A stretch of 37,026 bases of DNA from Armatimonadota bacterium (GCA_012512265.1 JAAZEM010000124.1:1-37026); one strand, 5' to 3'; positions 23,476 to 32,167 are shown, numbered from the stretch's first letter. Numbers and translations are program-made. Notes: generated by a model from the sequence alone, not told the origin.

Positions 23476-23483
23476 AGCAGACG
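23463..23483. promoter_or_regulatory. Perfect 21-bp palindrome over the sdhCD -10 box (candidate operator)
   Basis: The half-site CGTCTGCTAT is followed by one central C and its exact reverse complement ATAGCAGACG. The palindrome covers the whole -10 box, where a bound dimer would block RNA polymerase. As DNA-level symmetry with a 1-base centre it fits a dimeric repressor; as an RNA hairpin it would lie at the very 5' end, so an operator is more likely. I do not recognise the protein. Confidence 0.65.
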
Positions 23484-23507
23484 GTTGTTGTTGGGAGGAG
23501 CGACGGG

Positions 23508-23873
23508 ATGATCCGCGAGATCTTCACTTATCGGGGGAAAGAGGGCTACTGGTTGTGGGTGCTCCACCGCGCCACGGGCGTGGGCATCTTCCTCTTTCTG
23601 GCAATCCATATCGTGGACACCCTGCTCGTCTTCTGGCCTAACCTGTATGACGCGGTGACCGGCCTCTACCGGCACCCGCTCTTCCGCGTGGGCGAGATTC
23701 TCCTGGTCGGCATGGTCCTCTTCCACGCCGTCAACGGCCTGCGCATCCTCGTGCTGGACCTCTGGGAGGCATCGACGAAGCACCGGCGAGAGCTGTTCTA
23801 CGCGACGCTGGCGCTCCTGGCGGTGCTCCTCATTCCAGCGCTTCTTCTGATGGTGCGAGAGATTATCCTGTGA
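23508..23873 (+). CDS. sdhC: Succinate dehydrogenase cytochrome b subunit
   Basis: A 121-residue membrane subunit with three helices (about 13-40, 60-83, 96-117). It has the SdhC signature HRATGVGIF (residues 20-28) and a haem-ligand motif FHAVNGLRIL (His73). Together with SdhD it anchors the SdhAB flavoprotein/iron-sulfur pair and passes electrons to quinone. GGGAGGAGCGACGGG precedes the ATG. It is the first gene after the strong promoter and palindrome, and sdhD follows after 13 bases. No sdhA or sdhB follows, which is unusual; they must be elsewhere. Confidence 0.9.
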   Translation: MIREIFTYRGKEGYWLWVLHRATGVGIFLFLAIHIVDTLLVFWPNLYDAVTGLYRHPLFRVGEILLVGMVLFHAVNGLRILVLDLWEASTKHRRELFYATLALLAVLLIPALLLMVREIIL

Positions 23874-23886
23874 GTGGGAGGGTGTG

Positions 23887-24309
23887 ATGGCGCTAGGCAA
23901 ACGGCAGATCGCGGAACAGCCTCGGCCTACGGGGAACTTCGAGCTCTTCTCGTGGTACTTCATGCGCGTCTCGGGAGTGGTGCTCCTCTTCCTCATCCTG
24001 GGTCATCTGGCGGTGATGCATCTCTTCGGGAGCGTGGAGGATGTGAGCGCCGCCTTCGTAGCCGAGCGCCTGGCCAATCCCCTCTGGCGCGTGTATGACC
24101 TGACGATGGTAGTCCTAGCGCTGCTCCACGGCGGCAACGGCGTGCGCTGGATCCTCGATGACTATGTGCATAGCAACCGGTGGCGCCTGATCGCCTTCTC
24201 TACGCTCTATACGGCCCTCTTCGTGCTCCTGGTGGTGGGCTCGCTGATCCTTCTCACCTTCCAGGTCCCTGGCTCGCCCGCAGCTGGTAGCTTCAGCGCG
24301 ATGCGCTAA
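23887..24309 (+). CDS. sdhD: Succinate dehydrogenase membrane anchor subunit
   Basis: A 140-residue membrane protein with three helices (about 24-48, 70-90, 101-126). It carries the HGGNGVRWILDDYV motif (His81 onward), parallel to His73 in SdhC; a His-x3-Gly-x-Arg motif in each anchor would fit a di-haem type of anchor, but this needs checking. GGGAGGGTGTG precedes the ATG at 23887. Its 3' end overlaps the convergent glycosyltransferase gene by 17 bases. A short Pro/Gly/Ser tail (VPGSPAAGSFSAMR) follows the last helix. Confidence 0.85.
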   Translation: MALGKRQIAEQPRPTGNFELFSWYFMRVSGVVLLFLILGHLAVMHLFGSVEDVSAAFVAERLANPLWRVYDLTMVVLALLHGGNGVRWILDDYVHSNRWRLIAFSTLYTALFVLLVVGSLILLTFQVPGSPAAGSFSAMR

Positions 24310-25483
24310 ACCGCCGGGTCCGCACCCATTCCGAGGGTGCGCGCGCCGTCGCGGATGCATACAGCGCCAGCTTCCAGGCGCAGTAGCCGGGCGCGTAGAG
24401 GAGCGACCGCCAGACGCTGCGCGGTGCCTTGATCCGAATCAGCCCAACGAGGACGTGGCCGCCGAGAGCGACTCCAATGCCGGTCGGCACCCACCAGGTC
24501 CCGCCCAGCCCCGGCAGCAGTGCCATGAGGGCGAGCAGCAGCGTGCCGGCAACCAGGGCCGAAAGCGGAGGCACCAGGAGGTCGATAGCCGCCTCCAGCG
24601 CGACCAGGTCGCGATGCCGCACGGCATGTCGGAGGAGCTGAGGAACCCACTTGCGCACGACAAGCAGCCGGCCTGCCTCCCAACGGAGGTTTTGCGATCG
24701 GCTCTCCCTGACCCCGGGCGGCATCTCGGCCCACACGCACGCTTCCGGAACGAAGCGCGTGCGGATCCCATCGAGGAGCAGGAGCACGCCATGCTCGGCA
24801 TCCTCTGCCAGCGAATAGGCAGCCCAACCGTGCCGGCGAATCACGGCGGCCGGGAAGCACATGCCGTTCCCCTTCAGCCCTGTCGAACAACCGAGGGCGT
24901 TCTTACCCAGGGGCCGCAGGTAGTTGACCAGCGCCAGCGCGGCAAAACGGATGGCGGCGCCGATCCCCTCGCCCGGGTTGAGAACGCTGTAGTGCGCCTG
25001 GAGCACCTCATCCTCGCGGGCCAGCGTCTCATCCATCACCCGGAGGAAGGCGGGATCGACGCGCGAGTCGGCGTCGAAGATCACGAAGGCGTCGTACTTC
25101 TCGCCCGTCTCCGCGATCCGCTCCAGGAGCCAGCGCAGCGCGTAGCCCTTCCCCCGTTGTTCCCGATCCGCGCGCTCATAAACGCGAGCGCCGCGCGCGC
25201 GCGCCACCGCAGCCGTGGCATCGGTGCAGTTGTCGGCGACGACGAAAACCGAGTAGTGAGACGAGGGGTAGTCGAGCCCGGCCAGGCTGTCGAGCAGGCC
25301 CGCGATCGTCTCTTCCTCGTTATGCGCCGGGGCCATCACGGCAAACCGCTTCGCCGGGCCGGCCTCCCGCCTGGGACGAGGCATCGCCCGAAAGCTCGCC
25401 GCCGTGAGGAGCAACAGGTAGCCGGCGGCGCCGGCCAGGAGGGCTGCCAGGATCCAGAAAAGCCCCTCGATTGCCAGGTGCAT
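24293..25483 (-). CDS. Membrane family-2 glycosyltransferase
   Basis: A 396-residue GT2 enzyme. An N-terminal helix (LFWILAALLAGAAGYLLLL) precedes the GT-A domain: VMAPAHNEEETI (49-60), metal-binding DADS (137-140), an acidic SLAEDAEHG catalytic candidate (about 224-232) and QNLRW (264-268). Two or more helices follow at about residues 300-350 (LSALVAGTLLLALMALLPGL). This is the layout of processive or undecaprenyl-linked polysaccharide transferases. The sugar and acceptor are unknown. GGGGGAGTGGGA precedes the ATG at 25483, 17 bases after the DoxX stop, so the two form an operon. The 3' end overlaps sdhD tail to tail. Confidence 0.85.
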   Translation of the reverse strand: MHLAIEGLFWILAALLAGAAGYLLLLTAASFRAMPRPRREAGPAKRFAVMAPAHNEEETIAGLLDSLAGLDYPSSHYSVFVVADNCTDATAAVARARGARVYERADREQRGKGYALRWLLERIAETGEKYDAFVIFDADSRVDPAFLRVMDETLAREDEVLQAHYSVLNPGEGIGAAIRFAALALVNYLRPLGKNALGCSTGLKGNGMCFPAAVIRRHGWAAYSLAEDAEHGVLLLLDGIRTRFVPEACVWAEMPPGVRESRSQNLRWEAGRLLVVRKWVPQLLRHAVRHRDLVALEAAIDLLVPPLSALVAGTLLLALMALLPGLGGTWWVPTGIGVALGGHVLVGLIRIKAPRSVWRSLLYAPGYCAWKLALYASATARAPSEWVRTRRFSASR

Positions 25484-25500
25484 TCCCACTCCCCCCAGCC

Positions 25501-25935
25501 TCACTCGCGACGGAACGGGTTCCAAACGGCATACCGGCCCGGCCCGCCCAGGATCAACGCCACGGCGGCAGCGAGCAGGATCAGGGGAAACTCAACTCCC
25601 CCGGCGTTGTTGAAGAAGCCGTTCGCCCAATGGACCCTCCAGATCGCCACCAGCATGTTGATCGCGAAGAGGAGGGCGCCCACCTCCGTGGCGGCCCCCA
25701 GAATTATCAACAGGCCGCCGCCCAGCTCGGCGATCATGGCGAGCCACGCCCACACCGCCGCCGGCTGGAAGCCGATCGTTCCGACCATTTCGGTGAAACC
25801 GGCCGGTCCAGGCCCTCCGAGCGCGCCAAACACTTTCTGGGCGCCATGGAGGAACATGATCAGCCCCAGGGGGATCCGAAGCGCGAGCGCCCCGAGGTCC
25901 CACGACTGCCACCCAAACAGACTCCGTCCTTGCAT
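25501..25935 (-). CDS. DoxX-family membrane protein
   Basis: A 144-residue protein with four hydrophobic helices and the DoxX signature GLIMFLHGAQKVFG near residues 23-36, then GFTEMVGTIGF. DoxX-type proteins are small membrane components linked with quinone or thiosulfate oxidation or with oxidative-stress complexes; for most, including this one, the role is open. The ATG at 25935 has AGGAG about 10 bases upstream; a GTG at 25944 sits too close to it. A family-1 miniature element lies 104 bases upstream. Confidence 0.85.
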   Translation of the reverse strand: MQGRSLFGWQSWDLGALALRIPLGLIMFLHGAQKVFGALGGPGPAGFTEMVGTIGFQPAAVWAWLAMIAELGGGLLIILGAATEVGALLFAINMLVAIWRVHWANGFFNNAGGVEFPLILLAAAVALILGGPGRYAVWNPFRRE

Positions 25936-26039
25936 CGGAAGCACTCTCCTGGGGAGCGGAGCAGGCAGAATACGGGCCAGAAGGGATTTGGATGGGAGGG
26001 TTTGCCTGGCCGCGCCAGGAGCGCCACCTCGGATGAAGG

Positions 26040-26337
26040 CTGGGATTCCGAGATAAGGAATCCGAAGCCTCGGAGGCAGCGCGCAACCCGGCGCGCGGCG
26101 ATAAAATCACCGCGCTGCTTGCAAGCGAAGCCCTGCCGGGCTGGATTGGGGATACTCCCAGATGTCTCAAAACGGCGGTGGCTGGGAGGAGAAGCCCCGG
26201 AGGGGCTTTGCCAGAAAGCAGCGCGGAGCTTCGAGCTCCGCGCGTGCGCGCGGCCCTCTCCATCCGTGGTGTCGAAGGTGGCGCACGTGTGGGAGAACGC
26301 GGGCCACCCTATGAACGTTCCCTATCTCGGAATCCCA
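26040..26337. mobile_element. Family-1 miniature inverted-repeat element, copy B
   Basis: A 298-bp element in opposite orientation to copy A. The left end is CTGGGATTCCGAGATAAGGA and the right end is its reverse complement with one change in 19 (ending CTCGGAATCCCA). It is flanked by perfect 10-bp duplications CGGATGAAGG (26030-26039 and 26338-26347). The core is nearly identical to copy A. About 60 extra bases, absent from A, lie next to the right terminus (about 26262-26318). It carries no transposase. Confidence 0.9.
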
Positions 26338-26551
26338 CGGATGAAGGGGCCAGGCGTGGATGACTTAACCCCCGGCCCCTCGTCGGCTCCAGGGAAGGGG
26401 AGCGACTGTGTGGGTCTCGCGGAGGACGCCGAAGGCCGGACGAACGTTCGTCAGGGGGTACAGGGCGAACACCAAGGGTTCGCCCCCACCGCTCATTGGT
26501 CCGGATATCGCGTTCCGCGTGCGCCCGTTCGTTCCGTCCGGGCGCCCGGTG
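26338..26551. other. Short hairpins downstream of the esterase gene
   Basis: After the target duplication this gap contains the palindrome GACGAACGTTCGTC (26439-26452) and the 8-bp hairpin GGGCGAAC/GTTCGCCC (26463-26485), 67 bases past the esterase stop on the minus strand. The hairpin resembles a GGGCGAACAC...GTTCGCCC type common in environmental genomes. No gene is seen. Confidence 0.5.
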
Positions 26552-28501
26552 CTATGGGCGCCAGGTGAGCGCGTCGCTCTGCTGCCAGGAAGAGTCGAAG
26601 TAGCCGGCGCAGATGGCTGTTGGTGTGCGCGAGGGGTCGGCCACGTCCAGCTCCTTACGGAAGAAGATGAAGTCGGGCGCCAGGTCGAACTTGTGGTTGA
26701 TATCGAGGCCGTCTCCCCAGAACTCGCCGCTGTAGACGCAGACCAGGCGCTCAGGCGCGAGCGGGTTGGGATAGACCATCAGGAGGCCGAGGCCCTCGGC
26801 GGGTGTCTCTTTCCGGCCAACGCGGTAGCCCGCCGGCGTGAGCTCCACCGGGAGGCGGTCGGCGATCCGTGCCAGGATGGCGTTCGTCCGGCGGTCGCCA
26901 AAGAGGACCAGATTGTACTGGCGCATCTCCTCGTCGGTGACCGCGATGTCGGGCTTCACGGGGGGGATTCCCTCGGCGAAGGCATACCACTCCTCCACCC
27001 AGCGATCCGCCCACTCCGAGAGCTGCCGCTCGTCAGCCGGATCCCCCTGCGTGCCGGGAACGAGCAGGAACGGCGAGAGGAACACCTCGCGCACGGGGCC
27101 GCAGAGATCCGCGCTCTTCACCAGAGGCCCGGCGAGCTTCGCGAGCTCGATCCGGAGCGGTGCGCCCGGCTTCCACTCTGCGCGCGTCTCCCGGCGCCCG
27201 TTCACCGTGATCTGCAACGGCTTCCCCGCCTGCAACAGGCTGGCGGGCGGGCTCACGAGGCACGCGGTGGCATTCTCCACCGAGAGCACGATCCGGTTGC
27301 CGGCGTCCACCCGGGCACGGATGCGCGCCGGCTTTCCCCATTCGACGATCCCCTCGATCTCCACCCAGTAGGCGCGGCGGTACTTGGGCGTGAACGTGGT
27401 GTAGACCACCTCGCGCGGCTCCGAGTTGCGCCGGAGCTTCTTCGCCCAATCGTAGGCCTTGGCGTGCGCCTCGCGCTTCCAGTAGATGTAGTGGTCGTGG
27501 TCGCGCCACTCCTCGTAGGTGATGGGACAGCCGAGCTGTCTCCACTTCGCGGCGAGGCGGCGTGAGTGCGCCGGGTTGGTGAGGTAGTCGCGCTCGCCCT
27601 GTTGCAGGTAGACCGGTAGGTTCTTCGCGTTTTCCGCGAGCGTGATCGGCACGTTCGGATCCACCGCGATCCGCTTGAACTCCGGCAGGTTGTCGGGATA
27701 GCGCTCTTCCACCACGTAGGGGATGCTCCGCCCGCACATCGGCACCAGGCCCGCGAAGAGATGCGGGTGGTGCAATCCGATCACGTAGGTGCCGTAACCG
27801 CCCATCGACGGCCCGCCCATGAAGACCCGGTCCGGGTCGATCGGATAATGGCGCTTCGTCTCCTCGATCACGGTCAGCACATCTTGCTCGCCAATCCCCT
27901 CGAAATCGGTGTTCTTCCGCCCGTGGGGCACAGCGACGGCGAAGCCCTTCTCCTCTGAGAGCTCCCAGAACTCCTCGGTAGGGAGCCAGGGGTCGATCTT
28001 GCTCGTGCTCGGCACGTAGCCGTGGAGGTAGACCAGCAGCGGCCATCCCTCCTTGGGCGGCTTCGCCTTGGGAACGTAGACCCAGTAGGGCTGGGCTGAG
28101 CCATCCGTGGGCGAGAGGTAGGCGCGCTCGACCAGGCCGGCAGCGCCGTCGTGGATCTCCTTGCCCTCGGCAAGGAGCCTGAGCGCGCGCTCCGCATCCT
28201 CGAGCGCCTCGGCCGCCTTATCGGTTCCGCCCCACGCCGAGGCCAGGTGCAACTGCGCCTTTTCCACCTGCACCAGCGCGTAGGGGATGTTCGCTTCAAA
28301 CGCGCGCGCGCTGGTGCCTGGGCCGGCCTCCTGCGCCCGGTGGATCCGCGTGAGAAGCTCCATAGCGCGCCGGGAGAGCTCCTCCGCCTGAGGCGCCTGG
28401 CGTGAGTTCCGATTGCCCGCCCCCCGCGCCCCACGGGCATCGGGCCCGAGCCCGCCCGCAAGCAGAAGCATGAACGTGATGGAGAGAATGAGCGTTCGCA
28501 T
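26552..28501 (-). CDS. Exported alpha/beta-hydrolase esterase or peptidase, two-domain
   Basis: A 649-residue exported protein. Residues 1-19 (MRTLILSITFMLLLAGGLG) are a signal peptide. Residues 35-125 form a helical region. The hydrolase core follows: PYWVYVPKAKPP, LLVYLHGYVPS (oxyanion loop, 156-166), the nucleophile Ser232 in GGPSMGGYG, acid candidate Asp305 in GERDYLT, and His335 or His337 in WRDHDHYIY. It resembles PHB-depolymerase/feruloyl-esterase type enzymes with a prolyl-oligopeptidase-like fold. The C-terminal 300 residues contain a beta domain (TVNGRRETRAEWKPGAPLRI) and a segment I do not recognise (VLFGDRRTNAILARI). AGGGGAGC immediately precedes the chosen ATG. It diverges from the qNOR gene. 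Confidence 0.8.
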   Translation of the reverse strand: MRTLILSITFMLLLAGGLGPDARGARGAGNRNSRQAPQAEELSRRAMELLTRIHRAQEAGPGTSARAFEANIPYALVQVEKAQLHLASAWGGTDKAAEALEDAERALRLLAEGKEIHDGAAGLVERAYLSPTDGSAQPYWVYVPKAKPPKEGWPLLVYLHGYVPSTSKIDPWLPTEEFWELSEEKGFAVAVPHGRKNTDFEGIGEQDVLTVIEETKRHYPIDPDRVFMGGPSMGGYGTYVIGLHHPHLFAGLVPMCGRSIPYVVEERYPDNLPEFKRIAVDPNVPITLAENAKNLPVYLQQGERDYLTNPAHSRRLAAKWRQLGCPITYEEWRDHDHYIYWKREAHAKAYDWAKKLRRNSEPREVVYTTFTPKYRRAYWVEIEGIVEWGKPARIRARVDAGNRIVLSVENATACLVSPPASLLQAGKPLQITVNGRRETRAEWKPGAPLRIELAKLAGPLVKSADLCGPVREVFLSPFLLVPGTQGDPADERQLSEWADRWVEEWYAFAEGIPPVKPDIAVTDEEMRQYNLVLFGDRRTNAILARIADRLPVELTPAGYRVGRKETPAEGLGLLMVYPNPLAPERLVCVYSGEFWGDGLDINHKFDLAPDFIFFRKELDVADPSRTPTAICAGYFDSSWQQSDALTWRP

Positions 28502-28699
28502 GCTCCCCTGGTTCGGAGGCAGGCCGCCGCTTTCCTGTTTGCCCACAAGACCGCACCCGGGCAGGCGTGGGGAAGCGCGTGTTTAGCAGGCGCTCGATCC
28601 GGGAAGACTCCCTCTTAACCGGGCGAGCATGTGCCCCCATCAAGCCAGGGGCCACCGCGCGGCGATTCAGACTTCGGCGCTCTGGCGGAGGAACCGGCA

Positions 28700-30988
28700 A
28701 TGGCAGAGAAACGACGGCGCGAGATGACGCTCTCCCCCTTCTGGCTTCAAGCGTCGATCATCACCTTCGTAGTCGGCTTCACCATCCTCGGGATCCTGGC
28801 CTACGTGATCTACCGCGACCAGCCCCCTATTCCCGAACGCGTTGTCGGCCCGGCAGGCGAAGTCCTCTTCACCGGCGATGACATTCGGAAAGGGCAAGAC
28901 GTCTTTCAGAAGTATGGCCTGATGCAGTACGGCACGCTCTATGGGCATGGCGCCTACCTTGGTCCCGATTTCACCGCGGACTACCTGCACCGGCAGGCGC
29001 TCTTGATGCTGGAGGTCTATCGAGACGACCCGGCGGCGAGCGAGCGCGTGCGCGCCGAGCTCCGGCGCAACACCTACGACCCCGCGTCCAAGTCCGTGAG
29101 CTTCACGGAGGGGCAGGCTGAAGCCTACCGGCGGCTCATGCCCGTCTATGCCGAGGCGTTCCGCAACCCGCGGGCGGTGGGCCCGGTGCCGGCGGTCTAT
29201 ATCCGAGACGCGGAAGAGGTGAGACAACTCACCGCCTTCTTCGCCTGGGCCGCCTGGACGACCACCGCCGAGCGCCCGGGGAAGCCGTACTCCTACACGA
29301 ACAACTGGCCGCCGGAGCCGCTGGCGGGAAACTTCCCGACCGCCGACGCGCTCCTCTGGAGCGCGCTCAGCATCATCGCGCTCCTTGGTGGCACCGGACT
29401 CATCCTCTACCTCTTCGGGCGGTATGACTGGCTGGGGTGGCGCGCGGACGGCGATGGAGGCTGGCGCGTCCGGCCGCCCGGCGAGGTGGCGATCACCCCC
29501 GGGCAGCGAGCAACGCGGTGGTACTTCCTGGTCGTGGGCCTGCTTTTCCTGCTGCAGACGCTGGTGGGAGGCCTGAACGCGCACTACCGCGCCGAGCCGG
29601 GCGGCTTCTACGGGATCGACCTATCGGCGTACATCCCCTACATGGTGAGCCGCACCTGGCATGTGCAGCTCGCCCTCTTCTTCGTCGCCGCCGCTTACCT
29701 GGCCACCGGGATCTTCATCACGCCGTTCATCGCCGGTCGCGAGCCGCGCGGGCAGGCCACCCTCGCCTACCTCCTGTTGGGCGCCGTCGCCGTAGTTGTC
29801 TTCGGCAGCCTGCTGGGAGAGGCCGCCGGGATGCATGGCCGGCTGCCGGGAGAGCTGTGGTACTGGATCGGTGCCCAGGGATGGGAGTATCTCGATCTAG
29901 GCCGGCTGTGGCAGCTTTTACTCGTGGGTGGACTCTTCATCTGGGCGGGGATCATCTATCGCGGCTTGCGCGGGCGGTTGCAGGGCGAGCACGTGGGGAA
30001 TATGCCCTATCTCTTCCTCTATGCCACACTGGCGATCCCGACGTTCTACGCCGTGGGCCTGCTTGCCACGCGCCACGCGAGCTTCGTGGTGACCGACTTC
30101 TGGCGCTTCTGGGTAGTCCACCTCTGGGTGGAGGATTTCCTGGAACTGTTCACCACGGCAACGGTCGCCTACATCTTCGTGCTCCTCGGGATCGTGAGCC
30201 GGACGACCGGCACGCGCGTCATCTATCTTAGCATCCTCCTCTACTCCGTCGGGGGCGTGGTCGGCACGATGCACCACCTCTACTTCAGCGGGGCGCCCTC
30301 GGCGCACATGGCGCTCGGCGCTTTCTTCTCCGCGATGGAGGTGATCCCGCTCACGCTCCTCACGCTGGAGGCCTACAGCTTCCTCCGCCTGGGAGCGCTG
30401 GAGACGCCTTTCACGCGGCAGTTTCCACACCGGTGGGCCGCCTGGGCGCTCGTCTCCGTCGGTTTCTGGAACTTCCTGGGCGCGGGGGTGTTCGGCTTCC
30501 TGATCAACCTGCCGATCATCAGCTACTACGAGATCGGCACCGCGCTCACCGCGAACCACGGGCACACGGCGATGTTCGGCGTGTACGGGATGCTCGCGGT
30601 GGGGCTGATGCTCTTCTGCCTGCGTTACCTGGTGCCACCGGAACGCTGGAACGACCGTCTGGCCGCGATCTCGATCTGGTCGCTGAACATCGGCCTGGCG
30701 TGGATGGCGCTCTTCAACCTCTTCCCCATCGGCGTGATCCAGCTCTACGACAGCTATCAGGTGGGCTACTGGCACGCGCGCGAGCTCGCCTTCATGCTCC
30801 AGCCGGTGATCAACTTCCTGGAGTGGCTGCGCATGCCCGGTGACCTCCTCTTCATCGCCGGTGGGGTATTCCCGCTCCTCCTCCTGGCATGGCGTGGCGC
30901 GCGCTACGCCCGGCCAGCCACGGCCACCGAGACGGTTGGTCCGCTCTTCACGCAAGCCGGCCAGGAGAATTCCGCGCTTCCGAGGTGA
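28700..30988 (+). CDS. norZ: Quinol-dependent nitric oxide reductase (qNOR)
   Basis: A 762-residue membrane enzyme that reduces two NO to N2O with electrons from quinol. The N-terminal part (residues 20-220) is the cytochrome-c-like domain fused in qNOR but without a CxxCH haem-c site (GHGAYLGPDFTADYLHRQ is typical of it). The NorB-like core has low-spin haem ligand His321 (RTWHVQLALFF), the FeB site His474, Glu478 (VHLWVEDFLE) with His525 and His526 (TMHHLYFSG), and the haem ligands His620/His622 (ANHGHTAMFG). All are present. GGAGG lies eight bases before the ATG. No nitrite reductase, NorC or regulator is adjacent, so it looks like a detoxifying reductase. I saw no NsrR or FNR-type site in the 198-base divergent gap. 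Confidence 0.92.
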   Translation: MAEKRRREMTLSPFWLQASIITFVVGFTILGILAYVIYRDQPPIPERVVGPAGEVLFTGDDIRKGQDVFQKYGLMQYGTLYGHGAYLGPDFTADYLHRQALLMLEVYRDDPAASERVRAELRRNTYDPASKSVSFTEGQAEAYRRLMPVYAEAFRNPRAVGPVPAVYIRDAEEVRQLTAFFAWAAWTTTAERPGKPYSYTNNWPPEPLAGNFPTADALLWSALSIIALLGGTGLILYLFGRYDWLGWRADGDGGWRVRPPGEVAITPGQRATRWYFLVVGLLFLLQTLVGGLNAHYRAEPGGFYGIDLSAYIPYMVSRTWHVQLALFFVAAAYLATGIFITPFIAGREPRGQATLAYLLLGAVAVVVFGSLLGEAAGMHGRLPGELWYWIGAQGWEYLDLGRLWQLLLVGGLFIWAGIIYRGLRGRLQGEHVGNMPYLFLYATLAIPTFYAVGLLATRHASFVVTDFWRFWVVHLWVEDFLELFTTATVAYIFVLLGIVSRTTGTRVIYLSILLYSVGGVVGTMHHLYFSGAPSAHMALGAFFSAMEVIPLTLLTLEAYSFLRLGALETPFTRQFPHRWAAWALVSVGFWNFLGAGVFGFLINLPIISYYEIGTALTANHGHTAMFGVYGMLAVGLMLFCLRYLVPPERWNDRLAAISIWSLNIGLAWMALFNLFPIGVIQLYDSYQVGYWHARELAFMLQPVINFLEWLRMPGDLLFIAGGVFPLLLLAWRGARYARPATATETVGPLFTQAGQENSALPR

Positions 30989-31078
30989 GCCAGAAGGCAG
31001 TTACTCCCTCGCCTCAGCCTGGCCGGGGAGGAATCCGGGTTGGATCCCAGAACTGGTGCCTCGGTCAAGGAGGCACGC

Positions 31079-32167
31079 ATGGCAGACAAAGTGAGAGTTG
31101 GGATCCTGGGCGGTGGCGGGATTCTCGGGGCGCACGCGCCGGGATTCCTCAAAGCCGCCGACCGATGCACCGTCGTCGCCGTCGCCGAGCCAGACGAGAG
31201 CCGGCACGCCCGCGTCCGCCAGCTCCTCGGCGAGGAGGTTCGGCTCTGCCGCGACTATCGCGAGGTGCTGGAGATGCCGGATGTGGACGCGGTGGATATC
31301 ATTCTACCGCACTTCATCCACATGCCGGCCACGATTGCCGCCGCCGAAGCGGGCAAGCCGGTCCTCGTCGAGAAGGTGATGGCGCGCAACGTCTGGGAGT
31401 GCGACCGGATGATCGAGGCGTGCGAGAAGGCCGGCGTCTCGCTCACGGTTTGCCATGACCGCCGCTATCACGGCCAGTGGATGGCGCTGAAGGAGGTCGT
31501 CGACTCCGGCGCCCTGGGCGAGGTCTTCTACTGGAAGCTCGAACACAACCAAAACGTCCTCTTCCCCGAGGGGAGCTGGGTGCGCACCCGCGACGGCATC
31601 GGCGGCGGCGCGATCATGAGCTGCCTCACGCACCAGATCGACTCGCTCCGCTACTACGGCGGCGAGGTGAAAAGCGTCACGTGCATGACCCAGGTCCTGC
31701 CGGAGCGCATGGAAGGCGAGACGGTAGGCGTCATCGCAGCGCGGATGGCCTCCGGGGCGCTGGCGCAACTCTCCATCAACTGGTTCACGCGCTCGCACCG
31801 CGCCGATCAGGGGCTTTGGTACGAGCTGGTCCACGTCTGCGGCACGCGTGGCGAGGCCTACTATCAATCGGGGAAGGGCACCTTCGTGCTGTTGCACGAT
31901 GACAGCAACGCCGCCGCCATCGAGCGCTATGGCCGGGCAGCCCTAGAGGGCTTCGTGCCCGTGCCCAGTGGCGAGTGGACCGGGCACGAGCGGTGCATCC
32001 TGGAGTGGGTGAAACACCTGCGTGGCGAGGAGGCGCGCATCCTCACCAGCGGGCGCGAGGTGCGCGGCACCGTGGAGGTGGCCGAAGCCGCCTACCTGGC
32101 CGAGGAGACCGGCCAGACCGTGACGCTCCCGATCGAGCCCCGCCCCTGGCCCGCTGCGAGCCAGTAG
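31079..32167 (+). CDS. Gfo/Idh/MocA-family oxidoreductase
   Basis: A 362-residue NAD(P)-dependent sugar or inositol dehydrogenase. The Rossmann part begins VRVGILGGGGILGAHAPGF (residues 5-23) with DIILPHFIHMP at strand 4-5. The catalytic-lysine motif reads VLVEKVMA (Lys99) in place of the commoner EKP. The C-terminal domain has GGGAIMSCLTHQIDSLRYYG, with the usual His-x2-Asp. AAGGAGG lies five bases before the ATG. It is followed after 15 bases by a sugar isomerase, a pairing typical of pathways that oxidise a sugar to a keto form and then isomerise or epimerise it. Substrate unknown. Confidence 0.88.
   Translation: MADKVRVGILGGGGILGAHAPGFLKAADRCTVVAVAEPDESRHARVRQLLGEEVRLCRDYREVLEMPDVDAVDIILPHFIHMPATIAAAEAGKPVLVEKVMARNVWECDRMIEACEKAGVSLTVCHDRRYHGQWMALKEVVDSGALGEVFYWKLEHNQNVLFPEGSWVRTRDGIGGGAIMSCLTHQIDSLRYYGGEVKSVTCMTQVLPERMEGETVGVIAARMASGALAQLSINWFTRSHRADQGLWYELVHVCGTRGEAYYQSGKGTFVLLHDDSNAAAIERYGRAALEGFVPVPSGEWTGHERCILEWVKHLRGEEARILTSGREVRGTVEVAEAAYLAEETGQTVTLPIEPRPWPAASQ

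Noticed and set aside
25471..26568. Plus-strand frame of about 365 codons opposite DoxX and through copy B
   Set aside because: It is antisense to the DoxX gene and then runs through the mobile element and gap. No ribosome-binding site or motif.
28502..28699. NO-responsive operator (NsrR or DNR/FNR-type) before the qNOR gene
   Set aside because: No TTGAT-N4-ATCAA or similar dyad is present in the divergent gap.
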